Source: Sphingomonas sp. dw_22 (GTDB lineage Bacteria > Pseudomonadota > Alphaproteobacteria > Sphingomonadales > Sphingomonadaceae). From it: 59,730 bases of DNA. Below the pieces are notes generated by a model. It was given only the letters and a program-made list of their open reading frames with translations. It did no database searches and was not told the DNA's origin. The position numbers were made by a program, and so were the translations under genes. The stretch covers positions 1-59,730 of the forward strand of contig NZ_JAAVVE010000024.1 of NCBI RefSeq assembly GCF_018449795.1, in the 5' to 3' direction. Position 1 is the stretch's first letter, and the number at the start of each line of letters is the position of its first letter. Below, in pieces: positions 15,528 to 24,999 of the stretch.

Positions 15528-17654
15528 ATGGCGGAGCGCTCGTTCGCGGCCGAGGTCAAGCAGCTCCGGCTGGGCGATGGCGAGATCTTCCACGGCGAAG
15601 GCATATTGGCCGTTACCAAGGCGCTGCTCCAGGCGGGCGTCGCCTATGTCGGCGGTTATCAGGGATCACCGATCAGCCATCTGATGGACGTGTTCGCCGA
15701 CGCCAATACGCTGATGCAGGAGCTCGGCGTGCATTTCGAGGCAAGCGCGAGCGAGGCCTCCGCCGCGGCGATGCTGGCGGCGTCGGTCAATTATCCGCTG
15801 CGCGGCGCGGTGGCCTGGAAATCGGTCGTCGGCACCAACGTCGCTTCCGACGCACTGTCCAACGTCGCATCGGGTGGCGTCACCGGTGGGGCGCTGGTGA
15901 TTGTCGGCGAGGATTATGGCGAAGGCTCCTCGATCATGCAGGAGCGCAGCCACGCCTTTGCGATGAAATCGCAGATGTGGCTGCTCGACCCCCGGCCCAG
16001 CCATGCGCTGATCGTCGATCTAGTCGACAAGGCTTTCGAGCTTTCCGAAGCCTCGAACACGCCGGTAATGCTGGAGTTGCGCGTGCGCGGTTGCCACCAG
16101 ACCGGCAGCTTCGTGGCGCGCGACAACAAACGTCCGCCGCTCACTGTCGGCGAGGCCGCGGAGAACCCGACCCGCGACCTGAGCCGGATCGTGCTGCCGC
16201 CCGCCAACTTCCTCCACGAGGTCGAGAAGGTCGAACGCCGCTGGCCGGCGGCGCTTCGCTATGTCCGCGAACAACGGCTCAACGAATGGTTCGGCGCGGC
16301 GGAGGGCGAAGTCGGCATCATCGTCCAGGGCGGCTTGTTCAACACGCTCAACCGCGCGCTCGAACTGCTCGATCTCTCGGACGCCTATGGCAATGCCCGG
16401 CTGCCGGTCTATGTCCTCAACGTCACCTATCCGCTGATCCCCGAGGAGGTGCGCGATTTCTGCACGGGCAAGCGCGCGGTGCTGGTGATCGAGGAAGGCC
16501 AGCCCGAATTCATCGAGCATGAGCTCAATACGCTGGTGCGCCGCGCCGATCTGCAGACCCAGGTCGTCGGCAAGGCCGTGCTGCCCCGCGCCGGCGAATA
16601 TAGCGGCGCGGTGCTGAAACAGGGCGTCGTCGAGTTCCTGCGCGCCTGGGCGCCCGCGCTCGCCCCCGCCGCGGCATCTCCGCCCAGCCCCCTGCCGATC
16701 GCGCCGTCCGACGTGCCGCAGCGCCCCGCGGGCCTGTGCACCGGCTGCCCCGAGCGGCCGATCTTCTCCGCGATGAAGCTGGTGCAGAAGGAGCTGGGGC
16801 AATTCCACGTCTCCGCCGATATCGGCTGCCACCTTTTCTCGATCCTGCCGCCCTTCCACATCGGCAACACGACGATGGGCTATGGCCTGGGCACCGCCGG
16901 CGCCTCTGCGTTCAAGTCGCGCGGCAAGCGGGCGATCGCGGTGATGGGCGATGGCGGCTTCTGGCATAACGGCCTGACCTCCGGCATCGGCAACGCCGTG
17001 TTCAATAAGGACGATACCGTCACGGTGATCGTCGACAACGGCTATTCGGCGGCAACCGGCGGACAGGACATCCTCTCCTCGCGCGCGGACAATGCGGTAC
17101 GGCGCACCAAGCATCCGATCGAGCAGGCAGTGCGCGGCATCGGCGCCGAATGGGTGAAGACGCTGACGCGAACCTATGACGTGGCGAAGATGCGCGACAC
17201 CCTGCGCGAGGCGCTGACCAGCAAGGAAGCCGGGCCGAAGGTCATCATCGCCCAGTCCGAATGCCAGCTCAACCGCCAGCGCCGCGTGCGCCCGGCGATG
17301 CAGAAGGCGATCAAGTCCGGACAGCGGGTGGTGCGCGAACGCTTTGGCGTCGATCCCGATACCTGCACCGGCGACCATAGCTGCATCCGGCTGTCGGGCT
17401 GCCCTTCGCTCACGATCAAGCCCAATCCCGATCCGCTGCGCCAGGATCCGATCGCGCACGTCGACAATAGCTGCGTAGGCTGCGGCGTGTGCGGCGAAGT
17501 GAGCCACGCCGCGGTGCTCTGCCCCTCCTTCTACAAGGCCGAGATCGTGTTCAACCCGAACCGCTGGGATCGCTTCCGCGACCGTTCGCGGCGCTGGCTG
17601 ATCGGCGCGATGCAGCGCCGCGGCGAGCGCGCCACCGCGAAGCGGGCGTTTTGA
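15528..17654 (+). CDS. Indolepyruvate-type 2-oxoacid:ferredoxin oxidoreductase, alpha subunit (IorA-like)
   Basis: The protein has 708 residues. Order: N-terminal pyrimidine-binding region (GGYQGSPISHLMDVF), central domain, a Cys pair in LCTGCPERPIFSAMK near 405, the thiamine-diphosphate motif GDGGFWHNGLTSGIGNAVFN near 475, and a C-terminal ferredoxin-like part (CTGDHSCIRLSGC and CVGCGVCGEVSHAAVLC). Such enzymes convert an aryl 2-oxoacid plus CoA to an acyl-CoA and CO2, reducing ferredoxin or a similar acceptor. It lies 4 bp after the cyclase and 2 bp before the partner subunit. In this setting the substrate may be isatinate, giving anthraniloyl-CoA, or indolepyruvate, giving indoleacetyl-CoA. 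Confidence 0.9.
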   Translation: MAERSFAAEVKQLRLGDGEIFHGEGILAVTKALLQAGVAYVGGYQGSPISHLMDVFADANTLMQELGVHFEASASEASAAAMLAASVNYPLRGAVAWKSVVGTNVASDALSNVASGGVTGGALVIVGEDYGEGSSIMQERSHAFAMKSQMWLLDPRPSHALIVDLVDKAFELSEASNTPVMLELRVRGCHQTGSFVARDNKRPPLTVGEAAENPTRDLSRIVLPPANFLHEVEKVERRWPAALRYVREQRLNEWFGAAEGEVGIIVQGGLFNTLNRALELLDLSDAYGNARLPVYVLNVTYPLIPEEVRDFCTGKRAVLVIEEGQPEFIEHELNTLVRRADLQTQVVGKAVLPRAGEYSGAVLKQGVVEFLRAWAPALAPAAASPPSPLPIAPSDVPQRPAGLCTGCPERPIFSAMKLVQKELGQFHVSADIGCHLFSILPPFHIGNTTMGYGLGTAGASAFKSRGKRAIAVMGDGGFWHNGLTSGIGNAVFNKDDTVTVIVDNGYSAATGGQDILSSRADNAVRRTKHPIEQAVRGIGAEWVKTLTRTYDVAKMRDTLREALTSKEAGPKVIIAQSECQLNRQRRVRPAMQKAIKSGQRVVRERFGVDPDTCTGDHSCIRLSGCPSLTIKPNPDPLRQDPIAHVDNSCVGCGVCGEVSHAAVLCPSFYKAEIVFNPNRWDRFRDRSRRWLIGAMQRRGERATAKRAF

Positions 17655-17656
17655 GC

Positions 17657-19180
17657 ATGGCGGCAACCGACGACCGGCAGCGGATCACGATCGCAGTGCT
17701 CGCACTCGGCGGCGAGGGCGGCGGCGTGCTCGCCGACTGGATCCTCGATGTCGCTGCGACGCAGGGCTATCGCGGCCAGGGCACCTCGGTACCGGGCGTC
17801 GCCCAGCGCACCGGCGCCACCGTCTATTATATCGAGCTCTTTCCGGGTCAGGCCCGCGCCAACCAGGAACCGGTGCTGGCGCTGATGCCGTTGCCGGGCG
17901 ATGTCGATCTGGTGATCGCTTCCGAGCTGATGGAGACCGGCCGCGCGATCCTGCGAGGCTTCGTGTCGAAGGACCGCACCACGCTGATCGGTTCCACGCA
18001 CCGCGTCTATGCGATCGACGAGAAGACGGCGATGGGCGACGGGCGCGCGAGCGGGGAACGCATCCTGGCCGCGGCGAACGAACGCGCGAAGCGGTTCATC
18101 GGCTTCGATATGGACGCAGTCGCCAAGCGCTCCGGCAGCCTGATAAGTTCGGTGATGCTCGGCGCGCTGGCCGCAAGCGACGCACTGCCCTTCCCGCGCG
18201 AAACGTTCGAGGAGGCGATCCGCTCGGGCGGCAAGGCGGTGGGATCGAACCTGGCCGCCTTCTCCGCCGGCTATGCCGCAGCCATCGCCGAAACCGAGGC
18301 GGCGCGCGCCGAGACGGTCCCACCCGAACCCACCACCGAAGCGGGGCGCGCGCTGCTGCGCCGCATCCGCGCCGAACTACCCGAGCAGGCACACGGCTTC
18401 GCGATCGAGGGTGTGCGGCGCCTGTCCGACTATCAGGATCACGCCTATGCCGGGCTCTACCTCGATCGCCTCGCCGGGATCCGCGCGCGCGACGACGGAC
18501 GCGACGGGTCGCGGCTGACACGCGAGACCGCACGCCACCTGGCACTGTGGATGAGCTATGAAGATACGATCCGCGTCGCCGATCTGAAGGTGCGTGCCAG
18601 CCGCTTCGCCCGCGTGCGCGACGAGGTACGCGCCGAGCCGGACCAGCCGCTCGCCATCGTCGAATATATGCACCCGCGCATCGAGGAAGTCTGCGAGACG
18701 CTGCCCGCCGGCATCGGCGGCTGGGTGCTGGCGCGGCCGAATCTCACCGCCTGGCTGCGCCGCTGGTTCAGCAAGGGCCGGCGGGTACGCACGAGCAGCC
18801 TGCGCTGGTTCGCTATGCTGAGCCTGGTCGCAGGCATGCGTCGCTGGCGGCGGGGCACTTTGCGCTATCGCATCGAACAGGAGCGAATCGAGAACTGGCT
18901 CGCGCTGGTGCGGCAGACCGCCGAGACCGACGTCACCGCCGCAGTCGAACTCGTTGCCTGTCAGCGGCTTATCAAGGGATATAGCGACACGTTCGAACGC
19001 GGGCTCGGCAATTTCGAGCGGATCGTCGCGGCATGGCCAGGGCTTGCGGGCCGGCCGGATGCCGGTGCTACGGTTCGCCGCCTGCGCGAAGCCGCGCTGG
19101 CCGACGACGAAGGCAAGGCGCTCGACGCCATGTTTGCCGATCTGGCGGCGGGCTCGGTGAACAGCTATCGGCAGGGCTGA
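17657..19180 (+). CDS. Indolepyruvate oxidoreductase beta-subunit family protein (IorB-like, extended)
   Basis: The protein has 507 residues from ATG 17657. The first 200 residues are the gamma-type domain of 2-oxoacid oxidoreductases (LALGGEGGGVLADWILDVAA, GTSVPGVAQRTGATVYYIEL, DVDLVIASELMETGRAI). The remainder (about 210-507) is the long Arg-rich helical extension seen in the aerobic, two-gene form of these enzymes in proteobacteria, much longer than the roughly 200-residue archaeal IorB. It should pair with the upstream subunit. No Fe-S motif is visible in this subunit. Confidence 0.87.
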   Translation: MAATDDRQRITIAVLALGGEGGGVLADWILDVAATQGYRGQGTSVPGVAQRTGATVYYIELFPGQARANQEPVLALMPLPGDVDLVIASELMETGRAILRGFVSKDRTTLIGSTHRVYAIDEKTAMGDGRASGERILAAANERAKRFIGFDMDAVAKRSGSLISSVMLGALAASDALPFPRETFEEAIRSGGKAVGSNLAAFSAGYAAAIAETEAARAETVPPEPTTEAGRALLRRIRAELPEQAHGFAIEGVRRLSDYQDHAYAGLYLDRLAGIRARDDGRDGSRLTRETARHLALWMSYEDTIRVADLKVRASRFARVRDEVRAEPDQPLAIVEYMHPRIEEVCETLPAGIGGWVLARPNLTAWLRRWFSKGRRVRTSSLRWFAMLSLVAGMRRWRRGTLRYRIEQERIENWLALVRQTAETDVTAAVELVACQRLIKGYSDTFERGLGNFERIVAAWPGLAGRPDAGATVRRLREAALADDEGKALDAMFADLAAGSVNSYRQG

Positions 19181-19195
19181 TCAGGCACGGAGGCG

Positions 19196-20998
19196 ATGAG
19201 GATCGAGGAAGCGCTCGCGCAGGCGATGGCACTGCTCCGCGCGGGGCAGGCTGAAGCCGCGGGCGCGCTGCTTGGCCGTATCCTCGCCGTTGCACCCAAC
19301 GAGCCCGACGCACTCCAGCTGCTCGGCATGATCGCGCGTGGCCAACGCGACCATGCCCGTGCCGCCGAACTGTTCCGCCAGTCGCTCCGCACGCGGCCGG
19401 GACAGCCGCATGTGCTCAACAATCTGGGCAATGCGCTGCTCGACCTTGGCCGCACCGAAGAGGCGATCGAAGCCTATCGGGAAGCGGTGCGGCTACAGCC
19501 CGGCTATGGCGAGGCGCTGACCAATCTCGGCCTTGCGCATCTCGCAGCAGGCGCTCCCGCGCCGGCACGCGACGCGCTGGAACTTGCCGTCCGCGCCGAT
19601 CCGCGAAGCGCGAAGGCCTGGTCGGCGCTCGGCCGGGCACTGCGCGGGCTCGGCCGGCTGGACGAGGCGCTGACCGCTTTTCGTACCTCGCTGGCCGGCC
19701 GCCCAAACCATGTACCGACGCTGCACAATTACGCCGTCGCGCTGCGCCTCTCCGGCGATGCCGGCGAGGCGGCGCGGATCCTGGAAGCCTGCGCCGCCGC
19801 CGATCCGAACTCGGCGGAGATCCGCTACAATCTCGGCCATTGCCAGTATGATCTCGGTCGGCTCGACGCCGCCGGGGCGGCGTATCGCGAAGCGCTCGAA
19901 CGGGCGCCCGGCTATCGCGACGCGCACGACTCGCTCAACCGGCTCTATTGGGAGACCGGCGACTCCCGCTATCTCGCTTCCTATGTGGATGCGATCCGCA
20001 GCGATCCAGCCGATGCCGGACTGATCGCCGACCTGGCCAATCGGCTGAGCCTGGGCGGGCGGGCAGATGAGGCAGCGGCGTTGCTCGAGGGCGCGATCGC
20101 GCGGGGTGTGGATACCGCATCGATCCGCGAGCGGCTCGGCCAGGCGAAAGCGGCGCTGGGCGCGATCGAGCCCGCGCTCGATCATTTCCGCGCGGCGATC
20201 GACGCGGAACCGGCGAGCGATGCGCCCTGCCTCGAACTGGCGCGCGGACTGATCCTGCTCGAACGCTATGGCGAAGCACTGGACGCAATCGCGCCCGTGC
20301 GGGCACGGGCGCCGTTCGACCAGCAGGCAATCGCGTATCAGGGTCTCGCCTGGCGCTTTCTCGATGATCCGCGTGCAGCGCGCCTCAACGATTATGAGCG
20401 GTTCGTGCAAGGCCGCATCCTGACCCCGCCCGCCGAATGGGGCAATGTCGAGCAGTTCAACCAGCGGCTGGAATCGGTGCTCGCCTCTCGCCACCTGACC
20501 AGCCGCCACCCGCTGGAGCAGACGTTGCGTGGCGGCACCCAGACGATGGGCGAACTGTTCGACCGGCCCGAGCCGGAGATCCAGGCGGTGCGGCGCATGA
20601 TCGAGGATGCGGTGCGCGACTATATCGCGGCGCTGCCCGACGATCCGGATCATGTCTTCACGGGTCGCCGCGGCGCCGGCTTCCGCGTCGCCGGCTCCTG
20701 GTCGGTGCGGCTGCGCAGGCAGGGATTCCACCTCAACCATCTTCATTCGGAAGGGTGGATCAGCTCCTGCTATTATGTCGGCCTGCCGCCTTCGGTGGCG
20801 CGCGAGGACCAGCGGCAGGGCTGGATCAAGTTCGGCGAGACGGGCCTGGGGCTGGGACCGCGCGAACAGGTGGCGAAAGCGATCCGGCCGGAAGTGGGGA
20901 AGCTGGTGCTGTTCCCCTCCTATTTCTATCACGGCACCTATCCGTTCGACGACGACGCCTTCCGCACCACCATCGCCTTCGACGTGGTTCCGGACTGA
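19196..20998 (+). CDS. TPR-repeat protein with C-terminal 2-oxoglutarate/Fe(II) oxygenase-like domain
   Basis: The protein has 600 residues from ATG 19196 (ribosome-binding site CACGGAGG). Residues 1 to about 390 are tetratricopeptide repeats (for example LNNLGNALLDLGRTEEAIEA). The C-terminal 200 residues resemble the putative 2OG-Fe(II) oxygenase group: FHLNHLHSEGWISSCYYVGL supplies proximal metal ligands, and YFYHGTYPFDDDAFRTTIAF supplies the distal His and the Arg for 2-oxoglutarate. It lies 15 bp after the oxidoreductase subunit and is the last gene of that operon. A protein or small-molecule hydroxylation role is possible; the link to the pathway is not known. Confidence 0.85.
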   Translation: MRIEEALAQAMALLRAGQAEAAGALLGRILAVAPNEPDALQLLGMIARGQRDHARAAELFRQSLRTRPGQPHVLNNLGNALLDLGRTEEAIEAYREAVRLQPGYGEALTNLGLAHLAAGAPAPARDALELAVRADPRSAKAWSALGRALRGLGRLDEALTAFRTSLAGRPNHVPTLHNYAVALRLSGDAGEAARILEACAAADPNSAEIRYNLGHCQYDLGRLDAAGAAYREALERAPGYRDAHDSLNRLYWETGDSRYLASYVDAIRSDPADAGLIADLANRLSLGGRADEAAALLEGAIARGVDTASIRERLGQAKAALGAIEPALDHFRAAIDAEPASDAPCLELARGLILLERYGEALDAIAPVRARAPFDQQAIAYQGLAWRFLDDPRAARLNDYERFVQGRILTPPAEWGNVEQFNQRLESVLASRHLTSRHPLEQTLRGGTQTMGELFDRPEPEIQAVRRMIEDAVRDYIAALPDDPDHVFTGRRGAGFRVAGSWSVRLRRQGFHLNHLHSEGWISSCYYVGLPPSVAREDQRQGWIKFGETGLGLGPREQVAKAIRPEVGKLVLFPSYFYHGTYPFDDDAFRTTIAFDVVPD

Positions 20999-21026
20999 GC
21001 GTCGTTTCCGGCAACCTGAAATGAAA

Positions 21027-21062
21027 GCCGGCCCGCTTCCCCGACGTGGGGAGCGGGCCGGC
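21027..21062. terminator. Bidirectional hairpin terminator
   Basis: The stem is GCCGGCCCGC / GCGGGCCGGC, then a bulged T, then TCCCC / GGGGA around a GACGT loop. It lies between the convergent TPR-oxygenase gene and the TonB receptor gene. It lacks a long T run, but the stem is very strong. Confidence 0.65.
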
Positions 21063-21103
21063 GTGCCCTGTTTCAGCTTTTGCTTCGAAGCAGGGCCGAG
21101 GGT

Positions 21104-24073
21104 TCAGAGCTTGAGTTTGATACCGGCGAAGAACCGGATGCCGAGCGGGTCGTAGGTGCTCGGGAAGGTGTTGAGCTGTTCCTGCGAGCTGCCGAGCAGC
21201 TGCTGGTGGTTGTCGAACATGTTCACCACGCCGCCGAACACCGAGAAGGGCTTGACGTCCCAGTTCATCGACAGATCGAAATAATGCTCGGGGTGGATCA
21301 CCGGCACGGCAAGCTGGGCCTCGGTGTTGATGCCGCGCGTGACACGGTCATCGGTAACCGCGCCGATATAGCGATACCGCAGGCTGACGCTGAGGTTGTT
21401 GTACTTCAGCGTCGCCCGGCCCGTGCCCTTCCAGGTGGGCAGAGGTTCGCTGCATGACAGGCCGAATGCGCCTGCGCACTTGATGGTCAGGCTGGAGATC
21501 GCCGCCACCGGGTTACGATCGAACCGGTTCAGCCAGTTCAGCGACCCGGCAACCGAGAAGCTGCTGTTGCCCCCGATCAGCCTGCTGACGTCGAAACGGT
21601 AGGAGGCACTGGCATCGATGCCGTCCGTCTTGATCGAGCCGATATTGTCGAACGGCGCGTTGATGCCGCCCGGGTTGCCGATCGTACCGTCAGGCAGGCG
21701 GACCACCGATTTGCAGTAGAAACTGTCGGCATCCTGGAAGACGTTATAGCAGAGATCCAGCACGCTCTGGAGCGGTGCGCGGAAGATCGCGTCGTTGATG
21801 GCGATGTTATAGTAATCGAGCGTGACGCTCATGTTCCGGATCGGCTGGAATACCGCGCCCAGCGTGTAGGTATCGGTGGTTTCCTCCGTGAGATCCGGAT
21901 TGCCGCCGACGACGCCGCGAAGCTGGAAGCTCGGTTGGACACCCGAGCTGCCGATCGCGGCTTCCGGAACGCCGGTGGCGATGCAGAGCCCGCGGATCGT
22001 GGAGTCGCTGGCCGCGCTGGCAAGCGCGCACGGATCGGTCGCCGCTTCCGACAGACCCGACTGCGAGCGATAGAGCTCGTCCACACTCGGGGCACGGACC
22101 GCGCGCTGATATTGCGCACGCAGCATCAGCTGGGGAATGACCTGGTAGGTCGCGCCCCCGCCATAGGTCCAGACGCCACCGATATTGCCGAGGGAATAGT
22201 CGGAGTAGCGAAAGGCGCCGTTGAGCTCGAGCCCGTCGATAACGGGCACCCGCACCTCGCCGAAGATCTCCTTCACATTATAGCCGCCGCCCGAGACCAC
22301 GCCGACATCCCCGATGCCGCCTTGGGAGGGAATGAAGAAGGCGGAGACGTCACGCCACTCGACGCCCGCAGCGAAACCCAGCGGACCTGCCGGCAGATCG
22401 AACAGCGTACCGGTGACGACGCCGGTCGCGACCTGCATCTCCGCTTCCTCGCTGCTCGTGGTACGGCCCGTTATGAACGCGATGCCCTCCGGAGAGATGT
22501 TAGGGCCGAAGATGTTGAGCGGGACGCAGCCATTGGCGCTGTTCTCGCAGACCAGCGTGCCGCCGCCCGCCACACCTGCGAACGGAAACGGGCTGGTGGC
22601 GCCGGTGGTCGGATTGCGGAACACGGTCGTTACACCCTGAGCGAACGCGGCCGACAGGATCACGCCTTCGGAATTTGTGACGTTCCGGGTGCGAGCATAG
22701 GAATAATAGGCGTCGTATTTGAGGTTTTTCAGGAAGGAGTCGCTCACCGATCCGAGATCGCCGCGCAGGCCGCCGACTACCCGCCATGCGTTGCGTTCGA
22801 ACGTGGAGGTGCGAACCCCGCCTTCCTCGATACGGCGGCCGACGCTGAGCGTGGTGAAGCCGTCGTTCCGCGTGGCCGCGGTCGTCTCGGTCTCGTCGAG
22901 CGCGCGCAGCAGATTCTGCATGCCAGCCGTCAGGAAGGGGCTGTTGACCTGCAGGCGATAGCTGCCGCTGACCGGGGTCGCCGCAAACTGGGTATCGACG
23001 ATGTTGTTGGTATAGATGCCTTCGAAATAGGCTTCGATACCCTCGCTTACCTTGTAATTGGCCATCGCGCCGATGATCCGGCGCTCCTGGGGCAATTGGA
23101 GATAATTGTCCGGATTGAAATTATAGCGATCGCCTGGCGCCACGAAGGGGCTGACCTGAGTGCCGGTATCGTCGAATTTGAAGCCGTTCGCGTCGACGTT
23201 GCTGAGGCCGAGCGCGGCGAGCGCGGAGACCACCTGGGGACGCGCGGCCAACTGGGCGCCCAGCGGAAGACCCGCGAAACGACCGTTGGGAATGCCCGCG
23301 CTACCGCCGCACTGAAGCGAAGGCACGCCGTTGATGACCGTATCTTCAAGGAAGCAGGCCGAGCGGTCGCGCGCGTCGGCCTTGAGCGGATCGCGCTTGA
23401 AATAGTTGAAATAGACGGTGGCGTTGCCGCGATCGTCGGCGAAATTGCCGCCGACGATGCCGTCGAAATTCATCTTGCCCGCATCGCCGGCCGCGGTGAT
23501 GTCATATTGGCCGGTGAGCTCGAGCCCCTCGAAGTCCTTCTTGAGGATGAAGTTCACCACGCCACTGACCGCGTCGGAGCCATAGACGGCGGAGGAGCCG
23601 CCGGTAACCAGTTCGACGCGATCGACCAGCCCGGTGGGCACGGTGTTCAGATCGGTCACCTGGCGCGCATCGAAGAAGATGTAGCGGCGGCCGTTGACCA
23701 GCACGAGGTTGCGCTGCTCACCAAGACCGCGAAGGTTCACGGTGGCGACGCCGCTGCTCTCATTGTTGGTGAAGCCGGATTCGCCCGGCACGACCTGTGG
23801 CAGCGTGTTGAGCAGATTTTCCGCAGTCGCCGAACTGCTCAGCAGAAACTCTTCTGAAGAGACCTGCGAGATCGGATTTGCGGCGGTGAGTGCCGAGGTC
23901 GCGATGCGTGAACCCGTCACGACGATCGCTTCGCCTTCCTGGGGCGTTTCCTGTTCAGGCACCGCATCCGCAGTCTGGGCGTAGGCAGGGGCCGCAAGGC
24001 CCGCAATCAGTAGCGTGGTGGCGACACCGGTCAGGAACCGCGCGCGCCCGCTGATATTCGTCTTCGTCCTCAT
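21104..24073 (-). CDS. TonB-dependent receptor (989 aa)
   Basis: The signal peptide is FLTGVATTLLIAGLAAPAYA, followed by a short acidic linker and a TonB-box/plug start EAIVVTGSRI. The plug has NLRGLGEQRNLVLVNGRR and ELVTGGSSAVYGSDAVSGVV; the remaining roughly 750 residues are a beta-barrel ending FFAGIKLKL. This Sphingomonas/Caulobacter-type outer-membrane transporter takes up a bulky ligand using TonB energy. It is divergent from marR-2 and lies downstream of, but convergent with, the Ior operon. Two palindromes in its promoter region match the motif shared across the island, so its ligand is probably the island's substrate, such as an aromatic conjugate or peptide. The ligand itself cannot be read from sequence. 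Confidence 0.92.
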   Translation of the reverse strand: MRTKTNISGRARFLTGVATTLLIAGLAAPAYAQTADAVPEQETPQEGEAIVVTGSRIATSALTAANPISQVSSEEFLLSSSATAENLLNTLPQVVPGESGFTNNESSGVATVNLRGLGEQRNLVLVNGRRYIFFDARQVTDLNTVPTGLVDRVELVTGGSSAVYGSDAVSGVVNFILKKDFEGLELTGQYDITAAGDAGKMNFDGIVGGNFADDRGNATVYFNYFKRDPLKADARDRSACFLEDTVINGVPSLQCGGSAGIPNGRFAGLPLGAQLAARPQVVSALAALGLSNVDANGFKFDDTGTQVSPFVAPGDRYNFNPDNYLQLPQERRIIGAMANYKVSEGIEAYFEGIYTNNIVDTQFAATPVSGSYRLQVNSPFLTAGMQNLLRALDETETTAATRNDGFTTLSVGRRIEEGGVRTSTFERNAWRVVGGLRGDLGSVSDSFLKNLKYDAYYSYARTRNVTNSEGVILSAAFAQGVTTVFRNPTTGATSPFPFAGVAGGGTLVCENSANGCVPLNIFGPNISPEGIAFITGRTTSSEEAEMQVATGVVTGTLFDLPAGPLGFAAGVEWRDVSAFFIPSQGGIGDVGVVSGGGYNVKEIFGEVRVPVIDGLELNGAFRYSDYSLGNIGGVWTYGGGATYQVIPQLMLRAQYQRAVRAPSVDELYRSQSGLSEAATDPCALASAASDSTIRGLCIATGVPEAAIGSSGVQPSFQLRGVVGGNPDLTEETTDTYTLGAVFQPIRNMSVTLDYYNIAINDAIFRAPLQSVLDLCYNVFQDADSFYCKSVVRLPDGTIGNPGGINAPFDNIGSIKTDGIDASASYRFDVSRLIGGNSSFSVAGSLNWLNRFDRNPVAAISSLTIKCAGAFGLSCSEPLPTWKGTGRATLKYNNLSVSLRYRYIGAVTDDRVTRGINTEAQLAVPVIHPEHYFDLSMNWDVKPFSVFGGVVNMFDNHQQLLGSSQEQLNTFPSTYDPLGIRFFAGIKLKL

Positions 24074-24317
24074 GTCTCAGTCCCCTCGAATTCGCTCACG
24101 CCCCTCCCGACGCATTTTCTCTGGTTGTTCCGGTCCTGCGAGACGAAGTGGGGCACTGTGCCGGGGCCACCGCGAGGCGATCCTGGTCCAGCGAAGCGAG
24201 TTGCGACGGGCGGGTCTAGACCCGGCCCACAGGCCGCATTCTCGGTCTGCAATGAGGCTCATGCAACGATGCTCCCCTTATTCCGCGACGGGGCTGAGCC
24301 CTCTATTCGCGAGATAC

Positions 24318-24329
24318 TTTATGTATAAA
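24318..24329. promoter_or_regulatory. Palindrome TTTAT-GT-ATAAA
   Basis: A perfect 5-2-5 palindrome with the same central GT as the other island sites. Likely a MarR operator in the promoter region shared by the TonB receptor and marR-2. Confidence 0.6.
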
Positions 24330-24357
24330 CTATCTGCCGCACCGCGCAAGAGAATTC

Positions 24358-24371
24358 TTTTAAGTTTAAAA
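24358..24371. promoter_or_regulatory. Palindrome TTTTAA-GT-TTAAAA
   Basis: A perfect 6-2-6 palindrome with the same core as the 7054-7083 site. It is about 100 bp before marR-2, fitting autoregulation and control of the receptor. Confidence 0.65.
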
Positions 24372-24471
24372 AATCTGTCAGATTCAGATAGAGGAACGCC
24401 ATCACAACGCACCGATTCGTTCGGTTTGAGGAATGCCGCACGCGGCCTGTCAAAATCGGAGGAGAGACAGT

Positions 24472-24993
24472 TTGAGCACGCAGAGCATGGAGCCGATTCT
24501 CGTCGATTCGCCCGGCACGTTGGCGGAAAAGCACGAGGACGCGGTTTCCGAACCGGCGGCCGTTCGACTCTGGCTGCGGCTGCTGACCTGTTCCATGACG
24601 ATCGAAAAGCGTGTCCGCCGCAGGCTCGCGGAAGAATTCGACACCACGCTCCCGCGCTTCGATGTACTCGCCGCGCTCGATCGCCGCAGCGAAGGGATGA
24701 TGATGGGCGAGCTTTCACAAGCGTTGCTCGTCACCAACGCCAATCTCACGGCGCTGGCGCGCCAGCTGCAGAGCCTCGGCTATCTGGAAATGCACCGCGA
24801 TCCAAATGATCGGCGCTCGTGGCTGGTGCAGATCACCGATTCGGGACGCACGCATTTCCGCGAAGTGGCGACCGAGCACCACCATTGGATCGCATCGATG
24901 TTCGCCGGCATGAAGGCCGATCACAGCCAGCAGCTCTATGCGCTGTTGGCCGAGCTCAAGGAATCGCTCGCGGCCAGCGCAGAACGGAGCTGA
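24472..24993 (+). CDS. MarR-family transcriptional regulator (second)
   Basis: The protein has 173 residues from TTG 24472, chosen because GGAGGAG sits 7 bp before it; the first in-frame ATG with any claim is at 24487 and has no such site. The winged helix runs FDTTLPRFDVLAALDRRSEG, then MMMGELSQALLVTNANLTALARQLQSLGYL, and the wing RDPNDRRSWLVQITDSG. It is followed after 6 bp by the CDGSH-cupin gene, so the two share a transcript. It is divergent from a TonB receptor with island-type palindromes between them, and it is the best candidate to bind TTTAA-GT-TTAAA sites. Confidence 0.87.
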   Translation: MSTQSMEPILVDSPGTLAEKHEDAVSEPAAVRLWLRLLTCSMTIEKRVRRRLAEEFDTTLPRFDVLAALDRRSEGMMMGELSQALLVTNANLTALARQLQSLGYLEMHRDPNDRRSWLVQITDSGRTHFREVATEHHHWIASMFAGMKADHSQQLYALLAELKESLAASAERS

Positions 24994-24999
24994 ACGATC

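Larger units (their letters stand above)
24074..24471. promoter_or_regulatory. Divergent promoter region of the TonB receptor and marR-2
   Basis: A 398-bp interval with no gene. Its right half is AT-rich for this genome and holds two island-type palindromes (24318-24329 and 24358-24371), 29 bp apart start to start. The marR-2 ribosome-binding site GGAGGAG is at 24458-24464. Confidence 0.6.
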
